NCBI GenBank assembly: GCA_047967505.1
Contig: CM106538.1
Strand: one strand, 5' to 3'
DNA: 64,000 nucleotides
Source: Dipteris shenzhenensis
Lineage: Eukaryota; Polypodiophyta; Polypodiopsida; Gleicheniales
Under the pieces are notes generated by a model. That model ran no database searches and was not told the origin of the DNA. It saw only the letters and a list, made by a program, of their open reading frames with translations. Shown piece by piece: positions 24,898-34,439 of the stretch (its first letter is position 1; each line of letters opens with the position of its first letter). Made by a program: the position numbers and the translations under genes.

Positions 24898-26172
24898 ATG
24901 TACATTAACATGACCAATGCGTTTATGCTAGATATCAATATCTACAACTACACCGATCCCATGTGCAAACATTGCTGCACTCAATTCAAGCATGTCCACA
25001 TCCAACGTAAACATCCTGCCCTTCTTCTTTCCTTTTGCTATCAAGCAACCTTTATTTTTCATATCCTCAACAAAGCATCCATGAGGATTAAATTTGACTT
25101 GCAAGCCTTGCTCAACCATTTGACCAATAGAAACCAGGTTCTTGGTGATATTCGGGACATGAAATACATCAGGCAGGTATTTCTTTTTCCCATCCTACAT
25201 AGACAAAGGAATTTTACCAATCTGCACAATAGGATGTGTAGTATCATTACTAGTCTCCACAAATCCTAGTCTTTCCATTTTCCTTGCATCCTGCATCCAT
25301 TCTGCATGACTTGTCATGTGGTTTGATGCACCTGAGGCAACATACCACACATCATTGCTTTCTTCTACACTTGTCATAGAATTGGTCATGTGCTGCACCA
25401 TAAACAAATGCTCATTTCTGTCATTACCCTGTCTACTAGAGGATGCATAATTGCCTTGCTGCAATTTTCCATTCATGATGTCATTCTGCTTTTTGTAGCA
25501 GTCTTTAGCCATATGACCCATTTTACCATAGTAGTAGCATTCAACATTGATGTTTGCATTTTGGCCTCTCTGCAATCCACCATGACCTCTTTGGCTCCCC
25601 TTGCCTCTAAAGATACCACGTCCTCCTCCATAGGACTGGTTTTCTTGAATTTGTTGCATATTCTGATTTCTGCCATAGCCTCCAGATCTCGGCCTGCTCT
25701 ACCTCTGCCTCTACCTCTTCTAGCATTTGAGTAGAAGACAATTTCTTTTGAAATTCCTCCTGAAGAAGATGCACCACCATTTCTCTGCTCTTCAAAAATT
25801 AGAAGAGCAATCAACTCCCCAAAATCAAGAAAATTCTCACGTATGGCAATGGATGTCTGGAACTTTGCATAATCCTTTCCTAGACCATTCAAGGTCATAG
25901 AAACTAAATCATCATCTTCCACTGGTGACCCAATAGAAGCAAGTGCATCTGCAATCTTCTTCACCTTCATGTGGTAGTCATTGATGCTCATATTTTCTCT
26001 CTGCACATTATGCAACTCCTGCTTGAGCTGCATTTTCCTAGCTTGCGTATTTGTGCTATACATTTTTGTCAAAGTATCCCATGCCTCCTTCAGCGTGCTT
26101 ACATCCTGAATATGCACAATCATAGAATCTGAAATACTGATAGACAGCCAATACATAACTTTCCTGGCTCTA
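24898..26172 (-). pseudogene. copia-A minus copy: gag and protease, 5'-truncated
   Basis: Minus frame 25473-26261 carries UBN2-type gag motifs: TLKEAWDTLTKMYST, QLKQELHNVQRENMSINDY, then MTLNGLGKDYAKFQTS. The zinc knuckle follows in frame 25195-25659 as CYYYGKMGHMAKDC, where the second Cys of CX2C is Tyr. The protease motif reads WYVASGASNHMT, with Ala for the catalytic Asp. Gag would form the particle and protease would cut the polyprotein; these substitutions would disable both. The first 90 or so residues of gag are missing, and the ORF beyond 26172 runs into the opposite copy. Confidence 0.9.
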
Positions 26173-27480
26173 TTTATGGTGCAGCACATGACCAATTCTG
26201 TGACAAGTGCAGAAGAACGAAATGATGTGTGGTATGTTGACTCAAGTGCATCAAACCACATGACAGGTCATGCATAATGGATGCAGGATGCAAGGAAGGA
26301 TGCAAGGAAAATGGAAAAACTAGGATTTGTGGAGACTGGTGATGATACTGCACATCCTATTGTGCAGATTGGTAAAATTCCTTTGTCTATGTAGGATGGG
26401 AAAAAGAAATACCTGTCCGATGTATTTCATTCCCGAATATCACCAAGAACCTAGTTTCTGTTGGTCAAATGGTTGAGCAGGGCTTGCAAGTCAGATTTAA
26501 TCCTCATGGATGCTTTGTTGAGGATATGAAAAATAACGGTCGCTTGATAGCAAAAGGAAAGAAGAAGGGCAGGATGTTTACATTGGATGCGGACATGCCT
26601 AAATTGAGTGCAGCAATTTTTGCACATGGGACTGGTGTTGTTGCAGATATTGATATCTGGCATAAACGCATTGGTCATGTTAATGTACAACGACTTAAAT
26701 CAATGCAGGCCCAAAATATTGTTGCAGGATTGCTAAATTCAAGGTTACAGAAATGCATAAGGTCTGTGAATCCTGTCAATTTGGAAAACAGGAAAGGAAA
26801 CCATTTCCTAGGCATGTTCAAGAGAGTAAGAAGCCATTGGAATAAATCCACTCTGATGTGTGGACTACTCAAGCTGCATCTATTTGAGGCTGGATTATTT
26901 TGTCACTTTTATTGATGACTACAGCAGAAAAGTTTGGGTGCATTTTATGAAAAAGAAAAGTGAAGTGTTTGGGCATTTCAAAGCTTTTAAAGCTATGGCT
27001 GAAAAAGAAACAGGCCTGCAAATAAAATGCCTAAGGTCAAATGGAGGGGGAGAGTACCTCTCAAATGTTTGCAAGGTTCCTACAGGAGCATGGCATAAAG
27101 CAGCAATATTCATGCAGTCATACCCCACAGCAAAATGGACTTGCAGAAAGGAAAAACAGGCATATTGGAGAGATATCTCGGGCCATGCTAAATGAAAAAG
27201 ATCTACCAATTTATTATTGGGCTGAAGCAGTTGTTACAGTAGTTTACATAATGAACAGGACTCCCACTACAACAAGGCATGACGCCAGAGGAGATGTATA
27301 CTGGTAGGAAACTAGATATTTCTCATTCGAAAATTTTTGGTTGCATTGCCTATGTTCATGTGCCAGATGAGTTGAGGTCCAAGTTAGATCCAAAAGCTGA
27401 GAAGTGCATCTTTATTGGTTATTCTCTGTAGCAGAAAGGGTATAGATGCTATAACCCTTCTACTCGTAAGTTTACAATGA
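26173..27480 (+). pseudogene. copia-A plus copy: protease and integrase
   Basis: The protease motif is WYVDSSASNHMTGHA: the Asp is kept, but the Gly of DSGA is Ser, and a stop follows it. The GAG-pre-integrase motif IWHKRIGHVNVQRLKSMQ lies near 26655. The integrase core has VTFIDDYSRKVWVHFMKKKS and CLRSNGGGEY, so the second catalytic Asp is Asn. Frames shift near 26880, 27070 and 27300. The region is homologous to 23975-25404 on the minus strand. Confidence 0.9.
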
Positions 27481-29464
27481 GCAGAGATATTGTTTTTGAT
27501 GAGATGAGTAGCTGGTATAAACCAGTAAATGTGATGATTGATGTAGATGCACAAAATGGTAATGCTGCACAGAATTCACAGCAGCAATCACAAAATATCA
27601 GTGGACCTGCAGTGTCCTCTAGCAGTGGTTCACATACTTTGCCACAAAAAGGAAAAGAGAAGGTAGATCAGCCCATGTTTGATGTGAATGCAGGTCACTC
27701 TTACGTGGATGGTGAATCCAGTGGCTCACAACAGAGCATTGATGATGAGTTGGGTATTCCTTCTATTGTTACACCTGGAGTAAGGAAGACCACAGATGTT
27801 TTGAGAGCACCTGGAAGTGAGCCTATTTTGCACAGGTCTACTAGAGCTAGGTATCCTATGGATAGGCTAAAATATGATGGATTTATAGCCATTCACTATG
27901 CCTATATGGTCAAAGTGATATAGGAACCAAAACCCACTTCTTTTGAGCAAGCTATGGGAAAAGAAAAATGGGAGAAAGCCATGGATGAAGAATTGGATGC
28001 CTTGGAAGCAAATGCTACATGGGAATTGGTGCCTTTGCCTAAAGACAAGAATGCAATTGGCTGTAAGTGGGTTTATAAGATCAAGCACAATGCAGATGGT
28101 TTTGTGAACAGATACAAGGCAAGATTAGTTGTCAAGGGGTATGCACAAACATATGGCATTGATTATGAAGAAACATTCAGTCCAGTTGCAGGGATGGCAA
28201 CTGTAAGAGCAGTCATTGCTATGGCTGCATCAAAGGGATGATCTTTACATCAGATGGATGTAAAGAATGCCTTCTTGCATGGTGATTTGCAAGAAGAGGT
28301 CTTTATGGAGCAGCCACCAGGTTATGTTCATGCTATTCATCCTAAGTTTGTTTGCAGGTTAAAGAAAGCCTTGTATGGCTTGAAGCAAGCACCTAGAGCA
28401 TGGTCTGACAAGATAGGACAATATCTTGTCACTATTGGCTTTCAGATTTCCAAGGCAGATTTCTCACTCTATGTGAGAAAAATAGAGAAAAGTATTATGC
28501 TGCTTGTTATTTATGTTGATGATTTGATCATCACAGGTGATAGTGATGAAGATATCCTTCATGTGAAAATGCTATTGAAGCAGAAGTTTGAGATGAAGGA
28601 TTTGGGAGAGCTGTGTTATTTCTTGGGCATTGAGGTGATTAGATCACCAAGTGGGATACAGCTCTTGCAGAGGTAGTATGGATTGGACATGCTATCCAAA
28701 TATGGGATAACAGGCTGTAAGCCTATTTCAGTTCCTTTAGAGCAGAATGTGAAGCTGAGCATAGATGCAGGTGAGCTTTTGGAAGACCCTACTATATACA
28801 GACGCATAGTAGGAAGTTTGATTCATATGACTATTACCAGGCCAGATTTAAGCTATGTTGTTGGATTGGAAAGTCAGTTTATGCAGGCTCTAAGGAAACC
28901 GCATTTGGATGCGGCTAGATGCATACTCAGGCATGTGAAGTCCACATTGCAGTATGGACTATTTTGTGAGGCTGGGGTTCAGATACAGTTGCATGGATAC
29001 ACTGATGCTGATTGGGCTGGTAGTATTTCTGATAGACGATCTACCAGTGGATATGTGTTCTCTTTTGGGAGTGCTGCAGTCACCTGGAGCAGCAACAAAC
29101 AGCCTATAGTTGCCTTGTCAAGCACAGAGGCTGAGTACAAGGGTGCAACAATGGCTACATGTGAGGTACCTTGGTTGCATAAGCTACTTTATGATATGGA
29201 TCAGTGGGCCAGTTGTCATTTATTGTGACAACATGAGCAGTATACACTTGGCAAATAACCCAGTCTATCATGCTAGAACAAACACATTAAGGTGCATTAT
29301 CACTATGTGCAGGAGAAGGTTTTACTAATTCTTATTGATCTAGTTTATGTCAGCACAGAGGATCAGGTAGCTGACATATTCACGAAGGCATTGGGTGCAG
29401 AGAAGCTACGCAAGTTCAGAGACCTGCTTGGTGTGCAGGAATTGGGATTGAGCTCGAGGGGGAG
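27477..29464 (+). pseudogene. copia-A plus copy: RT and RNase H
   Basis: Frame 27954-28241 has KNAIGCKWVYKIKHNADGFV and the YGIDYEETFSPVA motif. Frame 28254-28676 has MDVKNAFLHGDLQEEVFM, KKALYGLKQAPRAW and the intact catalytic YVDDLIITGD. Frame 28683-29228 has the RNase H DADWAGSISDRRSTSGY and SSTEAEYKGA. Frame 29292-29504 ends it with ADIFTKALGAEKLR. A polypurine tract (GAGGGGGAG) ends at 29464. Stops at 27927, 28239 and 28674 and a frameshift near 29210 break it. It is better kept than the minus copy. Confidence 0.92.
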
Positions 29465-29565
29465 TGTTGACATATCGAGCTCCACTTGCAATATGCCAGG
29501 GTGACCGTTGTGCATTTATGTCACCAACTTGTTAGCTGCAGATGCGGTTGGTACACCGCCCACGA
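29465..29565 (+). repeat. copia-A 3' LTR, first piece
   Basis: This starts TGTTGACATATCG after the polypurine tract and matches 11866 down to about 11766 on the minus strand. It stops at 29565, where a different LTR element begins. Confidence 0.88.
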
Positions 29566-29569
29566 CACT

Positions 29570-29581
29570 TGGTATCAGAGC
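29570..29581 (+). other. Primer-binding site, initiator Met tRNA type
   Basis: TGGTATCAGAGC is complementary to the 3' end of plant initiator-Met tRNA and is the usual primer site of many plant LTR elements. Two bases (CT) separate it from the preceding GACA, which equals the last four bases of the element's LTR. Confidence 0.8.
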
Positions 29582-29692
29582 TCAGAGGACGGAAGACGCG
29601 GAAGACGGGAAACGCAGAGGTGGAAGACGCTTGGTGACAGAACGGACCACAGTGGTGCGCAACATTGTGGGAAGGTCTGAAGTCAAGTTGCC

Positions 29693-30832
29693 ATGGATAA
29701 GGGAATGATGATGAAAGCAGGTCGGAGTTTACCATTGGAAAACGCAGACGGGAGCGTAGTGCGAACGGCGGTCGAGATTATGAGGAAGGTGCCAGAATGG
29801 GTGACGGTCTTGATCAAGAAGGACATGAGCTACCTTCAAGGGTTAGTTCACCGCTTCGATATGGAGGGTGACTCCGAGAAGTGGCGCCATGAGTTCTTTG
29901 TGGTTTTCAGACTTGTCTATGATATTTACCTCAAGGGAGAATTCGGACCGACCGTGGAACCGGAAAGTGACTCGGAAACGGACTCAGGGGAAGAGTCTGA
30001 AGCAGAAACGGCGATGGAGCCGGAGGATGCGGATCTAGAAGAGGAAGAACGGCGACAGTGGAGCCAGAGATGGTGGCAGTCAAGGACTGAACCACAAGCA
30101 GTGGGGAAGTCGAAGGGGAACGGCCAAGGGAGAGCCGTGGGAAACACAAACGGGAACGGCCAAGGGAGAGCCGTGAGAAACGCAAACGGGAACGGCCAAG
30201 GGAGAGCCGTGGGAAACACAAAGGGGAACGGCCAAGGAGGAGCCGTGCAAGAGAGAAAGGGAAACGGCCAAGGAGGAGCCATGAAAAAGAAGAAGAAGAA
30301 CGGTCAAGGAGGAACCGTGGAGCCAAGGCAGGGCAGACCTAATGAAGGGTCAAGAGGAACGGGGACACAGAATGGAAACGTGGGCTCAAGACGAGCCGTG
30401 GCAGAAACACCGAGTGTGGGTTCAAGTGGAACCGTGGGCTCAGAGAGAGCTATGATGCAGAGACCGTGTTCAAGCGGAGTCGGTGATGGAAAGGGTAATC
30501 GAAGCCCGGGTGAAAACGGCAAGTCAGGCCGTGATGAACAGATGCAGAGTGGCGACATGAGCCACAGTGAACAAGTGGGATCGGGTGAGATGAGCCGGAA
30601 TGTGTCAAGGAAGAACGGCGAGAAAGGCCGTAGCATGCCAGCGCGGAGCGGCGTCCAAGGCCGCAAGGAACGGAAGCAAGTGGAGGAACAGGTGGGCACC
30701 GCGAGCCCAAGGAAACTAAAGCAAAGGGATGAACAGGTGGGCACCGTGAGCCCAAGGGAACAAAAAGAGGAGGAACAGGTGGGCACCGTGAGCCCAGAGG
30801 ATGATGGACTATTGGAAGAGACCGTGGATTAG
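29693..30832 (+). CDS. Gag-like protein of the non-autonomous LTR element
   Basis: An uninterrupted 379-codon ORF with Met at 29693, 112 bp after the PBS, ending immediately before the LTR. Residues 1-90 look folded and contain VVRTAVEIMRKVPEWVTVLI and FFVVFRLVYDIYLKGEFGPT. Residues 90-125 are strongly acidic. Residues 135-210 are about seven repeats of a NGNGQGRAV-type unit. The rest is Gly/Ser/Arg-rich, with three EEQVGTVSP-type repeats at the end. There is no zinc knuckle and no protease motif. Position and length suggest gag, but I recognise no family; a novel packaging or RNA-binding protein is possible. The PBS-to-LTR layout supports real coding. Confidence 0.6.
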   Translation: MDKGMMMKAGRSLPLENADGSVVRTAVEIMRKVPEWVTVLIKKDMSYLQGLVHRFDMEGDSEKWRHEFFVVFRLVYDIYLKGEFGPTVEPESDSETDSGEESEAETAMEPEDADLEEEERRQWSQRWWQSRTEPQAVGKSKGNGQGRAVGNTNGNGQGRAVRNANGNGQGRAVGNTKGNGQGGAVQERKGNGQGGAMKKKKKNGQGGTVEPRQGRPNEGSRGTGTQNGNVGSRRAVAETPSVGSSGTVGSERAMMQRPCSSGVGDGKGNRSPGENGKSGRDEQMQSGDMSHSEQVGSGEMSRNVSRKNGEKGRSMPARSGVQGRKERKQVEEQVGTASPRKLKQRDEQVGTVSPREQKEEEQVGTVSPEDDGLLEETVD

Positions 30833-31368
30833 TGCACGTGAACGTGAGCGGGGAACGGTGAGCGGCCCATTCCTTTCATACCATTGTAAATATTCGCGAA
30901 CTGTTGTGTAACCGACCAAGCAAGATGGGCTAAAGGTGGAACGTCGCGGGGCGGGCGTTCCGTGTGTGAAGTGTGAATCGGGGAGGCTATCCCAGGAAGG
31001 TCAGGTGTTGCGCAGGCCCGTGAGTCTGTGTGTCTTCACTGCGAGACCGGGATACAAGCGGGGAGTCGGAACCGTTTGGGGAGCAGTGGCCCATGAAAGG
31101 GGCGTGGGGATCAGAGGATCCGTGAACGGCGGTCTAGGGGAGGACGCGTCGTGGTTGGGATTGGAAACGGCCGTCTAGGTGCAGGACGTGCCAGGGCCCG
31201 TTTTGGCCCGAAAACGCAGAGGCGTCGCGGGACGCAAACGAGCTGCGGATAGCTCCGAGTGTGTCTGGGGCTGGTGAGTCCTAGGTGCGCCTGAGGTCAG
31301 CGGGCCGGGTCGAGAGAGATCCGCTGCATAGAGAAAAATTCTAAGTCCCGAAGACCTGGTCCGTGACA
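30833..31368 (+). repeat. 536-bp LTR, copy 1
   Basis: Starts TGCACGTGAACG and ends GGTCCGTGACA (TG...CA). It starts just after the gag-like ORF's stop. The 80-codon frame inside it (30936-31178) is identical to that in copy 2 and is probably not a gene. Confidence 0.88.
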
Positions 31369-31619
31369 CTTGGTATCAGAGCATGGAAGGTGGTCTCCCT
31401 GCATGTGAGGTTGCGTCCAGCAGGAAAACGTAATGATGCGGTTGTGCGCTCAGTTGCTTGTAAATACTCTTTCTTGCAGTCTAGCGTTATCAAGCCATCG
31501 TTTGGCACTCTTTCTAGTACTTTCTTGCAAGTAACGTCTCGGGCCGTTTTACGTGTTGTGATCTCGTGGTGCACTTGTGTGGGCACACACCGGAAAGCAG
31601 AACGTGGGAAGGGCGTGAG
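31369..31619 (+). other. Short internal region between the LTRs
   Basis: 251 bp beginning CT, then PBS TGGTATCAGAGC (31371-31382). It ends purine-rich (GTGGGAAGGGCGTGAG), which may act as polypurine tract. No credible ORF. With its two LTRs this alone would be a TRIM-like unit. Confidence 0.75.
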
Positions 31620-32155
31620 TGCACGTGAACGTGAGCGGGGAACGGTGAGCGGCCCATTCCTTTCATACCATTGTAAATATTCGCGAACTGTTGTGTAACC
31701 GACCAAGCAAGATGGGCTAAAGGTGGAACGTCGCGGGGCGGGCGTTCCGTGTGTGAAGTGTGAATCGGGGAGGCTATCCCAGGAAGGTCAGGTGTTGCGC
31801 AGGCCCGTGAGTCTGTGTGTCTTCACTGCGAGACCGGGATACAAGCGGGGAGTCGGAACCGTTTGGGGAGCAGTGGCCCATGAAAGGGGCGTGGGGATCA
31901 GAGGATCCGTGAACGGCGGTCTAGGGGAGGACGCGTCGTGGTTGGGATTGGAAACGGCCGTCTAGGTGCAGGACGTGCCAGGGCCCGTTTTGGCCCGAAA
32001 ACGCAGAGGCGTCGCGGGACGCAAACGAGCTGCGGATAGCTCCGAGTGTGTCTGGGGCTGGTGAGTCCTAGGTGCGCCTGAGGTCAGCGGGCCGGGTCGA
32101 GAGAGATCCGCTGCATAGAGAAAAATTCTAAGTCCCGAAGACCTGGTCCGTGACA
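31620..32155 (+). repeat. 536-bp LTR, copy 2
   Basis: Same length and, as far as I can read, the same sequence as 30833-31368. It abuts the continuation of the copia-A LTR at 32156. Confidence 0.88.
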
Positions 32156-32401
32156 CTTTGGATGACTGCTATCCTTATCTACTCTAGTTTGTGGCTCAGT
32201 TAGTATGCCACCTTAGTTAGCTGAGTTTGGTTTGAGACCCACATGTAGGGTCCTTCTATTTCTTTGTACTAGAGTTCTTTTGGCTTACACAACTAAGAAG
32301 AGGAAAACTATTTTCAGCCTCCACCTTTGTGTGTATTCCCCCATTATGTATGTGAGAAAGCTGCAAGTGAGCTTTCTTCCTTCTCTCTCACTATCTTCAC
32401 A
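32156..32401 (+). repeat. copia-A 3' LTR, second piece
   Basis: Resumes the LTR homology (GGATGACTGC..., CTCTAGTTTGTGGCTCAG, then to CTATCTTCACA) matching 11510-11760 of the minus copy. About 8 bases present in the minus copy (ATAATAGC) are missing at the insertion point. Confidence 0.85.
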
Positions 32402-33132
32402 TGCAATTCCTTGAAAAAAAATTATTTTGCATCCCTTCCAATCACATATGCAATGCCTTGAAAGTTTTTTTAAAACCATTGGTTTTCATGAATGTGATAT
32501 TGCTCAATTCATTCTTGTAGGGCTATTGGCAAAAGAGGCTAGAGAAGATTCATATGGAGCATTGTCATATAAAGTGAGTCAATGAATTTTTAGAATTGAG
32601 GAAATCATAACTTCTTTGCCTTCCTTTTCAATGGGTTGATGTGTACATCATTCTCTATGTATGGAAATGCAAAGACTATGAGTCTTTTAATGGGTTTGTC
32701 TCATCCATGAACGAAAGCAAGCATCATACACATCGTGTCAAATTAAAAAACAAGGGTAGACATGCACGGCCCATACAATTGGGACATAGAGCATCACTAG
32801 TCTCGCTTTGAGGTCCTACCATGATGTAATCAGTGATGCAATCCTTTTGCATGATTTGCTATTGGCTCCCTCTCTCTTCTACAAGAATCCATGAGTTTAC
32901 AAAAAAGGTCAACTTCAAGGAACCTTCCAATCAAAATGTCCTCCCTTACTAGATTGAAGGGCATCTCCTTCTCATCTCAATAGCCACAAGCAAGTAATAC
33001 GTGAGAGGCACACTCCGATTGAATTGAAATCTCTTTCTCATCAATTGAAAAGCATCTCTTTCACACCCCTATAATTTGTGAGAGGTACACTTAGATATTA
33101 GGGATGACATGATAAAAGAATGTTGAATAAGA

Positions 33133-33171
<39 letters not shown>

Positions 33172-33811
33172 GTGGGATTTTTCACATTATTTGGAAGCAT
33201 ATGATTTTGGAGTCAATTGCAAATTAAACCACATGAGATTGAGAAGCTTGATTTGAAATATGACATTAGACAAATGTTAGCCACTGATACTTGCAATTCT
33301 TTTTTCACAGAATAGTCGTAAAGCCAACTTTCTTGTAAATTAAAGCTATTAATTTCTCCTTGCCTACTTTGGGGAATTCAAATGAGTTTTTCATGAAAAA
33401 GTATCCCAAGTTTAGTTGCCTACTTTTGGGAATTCAAATAAATGTTCAAAACTATTCGAAGAATTAATTTCTTACATATGGATCAAGAAGAGAACTTTAT
33501 TACAGAGGACCTTTATAAATTTCTTAACTATCATGAAACTTTATATCCTAAAATGCAGATAAGAGGCTCAATCCAACACTACATCAGAAACTATAAAAGG
33601 CACTATGATAAGGCACTAAGGTCATGTGCATGCAAAAACTTAGCAATTTTATAAATCATACTCGTACAATGACTTTTTACCAATATACCACTTTGTACTT
33701 TTTCCATCTTAACTACCAGCATGACTACAAATGTTGCACATGTAATAGGCTATGGGGGATTGGTGTAAGACTTAGGTAACATTGGGGGTTGGAGTAAACC
33801 TATGCAATAGG
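32402..33811. other. No gene seen
   Basis: AT-rich sequence. A (CT)n microsatellite lies at about 33134-33168. The only frame of note (33442-33654, 70 codons) has no known motif. The module TGCAATKCCTTGAAA occurs twice near 32402 and 32451. Confidence 0.5.
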
Positions 33812-33944
33812 TGTTGGAATGAGAGGAAGAGAGGAGTGAGACACAAGATTTCTCCTTGAAGAAGTTGATTGTATTGATATATCAGAGGCATATATACAAT
33901 TCATAACTAGATGGATTTAGGGCAAGCTATATATAGGTCTAACA
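33812..33944 (-). repeat. Short LTR with adjacent polypurine tract
   Basis: On the minus strand AAGTGGGGG precedes a 133-bp segment that starts TGTTAGACCTATATATAG and ends CTCATTCCAACA. TG...CA ends, a TATATA box and a G-rich tract are what a copia-type 3' LTR shows. No coding part of the element is visible upstream (33945-34022), so it is a solo LTR or an end fragment. Confidence 0.6.
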
Positions 33945-34022
33945 CCCCCACTTAAACTAGGCCCTCTAGCTATTGAATGAAAAAACCCTTGGTGAGTACA
34001 AAGGAAAACCAAAGCCACTATA

Positions 34023-34103
34023 TGTGTGTGTGTATGTGTGTGTGTGTGTGTGTGTGTATTTGTGTGTGTGTGTATGCATGCATGCATGTATGTATGTATG
34101 TAT
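34023..34103 (+). repeat. TG and ATGT microsatellite
   Basis: A (GT)n tract followed by GCAT and GTAT tetranucleotide repeats. Confidence 0.9.
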
Positions 34104-34439
34104 CACAACAAGAAAAGTTAGCTATAGAAGTGCTTGATAGATGTGCAAAATAGCAGGCACATCTATAGGCACTACTAGAATAGTGAAAATACAGGCGTGT
34201 CTAATAGCGCATCTACACTGCAAATTAGACACGGATTTAGATGCAAAATAGAAAATACAGAAAGTGAGATTTTGGTGCAGGCTGATAAATGTACATCACT
34301 GCTTTCCAAACATTGCCCATGATTACCAAAGCACATAATTTTAATAAAAATATCAATGCTTTTTGGCAAACCCACATATACAAAAATTAAGTGAGGTGAG
34401 GAGAATGAGACAATATGTAAAATAGTTTTGCCAATATCA

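Larger units (their letters stand above)
11510..26172 (-). mobile_element. Ty1/copia element copia-A, minus copy, 5'-truncated
   Basis: Read on the minus strand the order is partial gag, protease, GAG-pre-integrase, integrase, RT, RNase H, polypurine tract and 3' LTR, which is the Ty1/copia order. A complete CACTA element (13232-23256) splits the RT region. The 5' LTR, primer-binding site and first part of gag are missing: sequence stops at 26172, where the plus-strand sister copy begins. The CCTTG next to the outer LTR end (11505-11509) could be a target duplication; the same CCTTG lies 7 bp beyond the outer end of the plus copy. Confidence 0.9.
29566..32155 (+). mobile_element. Non-autonomous LTR element with gag-like ORF and tandem LTRs
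   Basis: It is inserted in the copia-A LTR. Order: remnant CA, primer-binding site TGGTATCAGAGC (29570-29581), one ORF (29693-30832), a 536-bp LTR, a second PBS, 251 bp of non-coding sequence, and a second 536-bp LTR. The first LTR is missing. No protease, integrase or RT is present, so it would depend on enzymes of another element. The two LTRs read as identical by eye, so the copy is young. It is richer in G+C than its surroundings. It resembles TRIM or TR-GAG elements; the family is not recognised. Confidence 0.8.
26173..32401 (+). mobile_element. copia-A, plus copy, 5'-truncated
   Basis: This plus-strand copy starts at the protease (TTTATGGTGCAGCACATG) and runs through integrase, RT and RNase H to its 3' LTR. 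It has no gag, PBS or 5' LTR. It faces the minus copy head to head. The point where it starts corresponds to about 25404 in the minus copy, so the two are inverted repeats around a 768-bp gag spacer. Its LTR is split by another LTR element. Confidence 0.88.

Noticed and set aside
29926-30786. Minus-strand ORFs opposite the gag-like gene
   Set aside because: Shadows of the repeat-rich plus-strand ORF; Pro/Phe/Leu-rich and without start context.
29570-31382. TGGTATCAGAGC taken for part of a tRNA gene
   Set aside because: Only the primer-binding complement of a tRNA end is present, directly after LTR ends; there is no cloverleaf.
30936-32156. Two identical 80-codon ORFs and two identical 64-codon ORFs
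   Set aside because: They lie inside the duplicated LTRs, and no family is recognised. Identity is explained by LTR copying.
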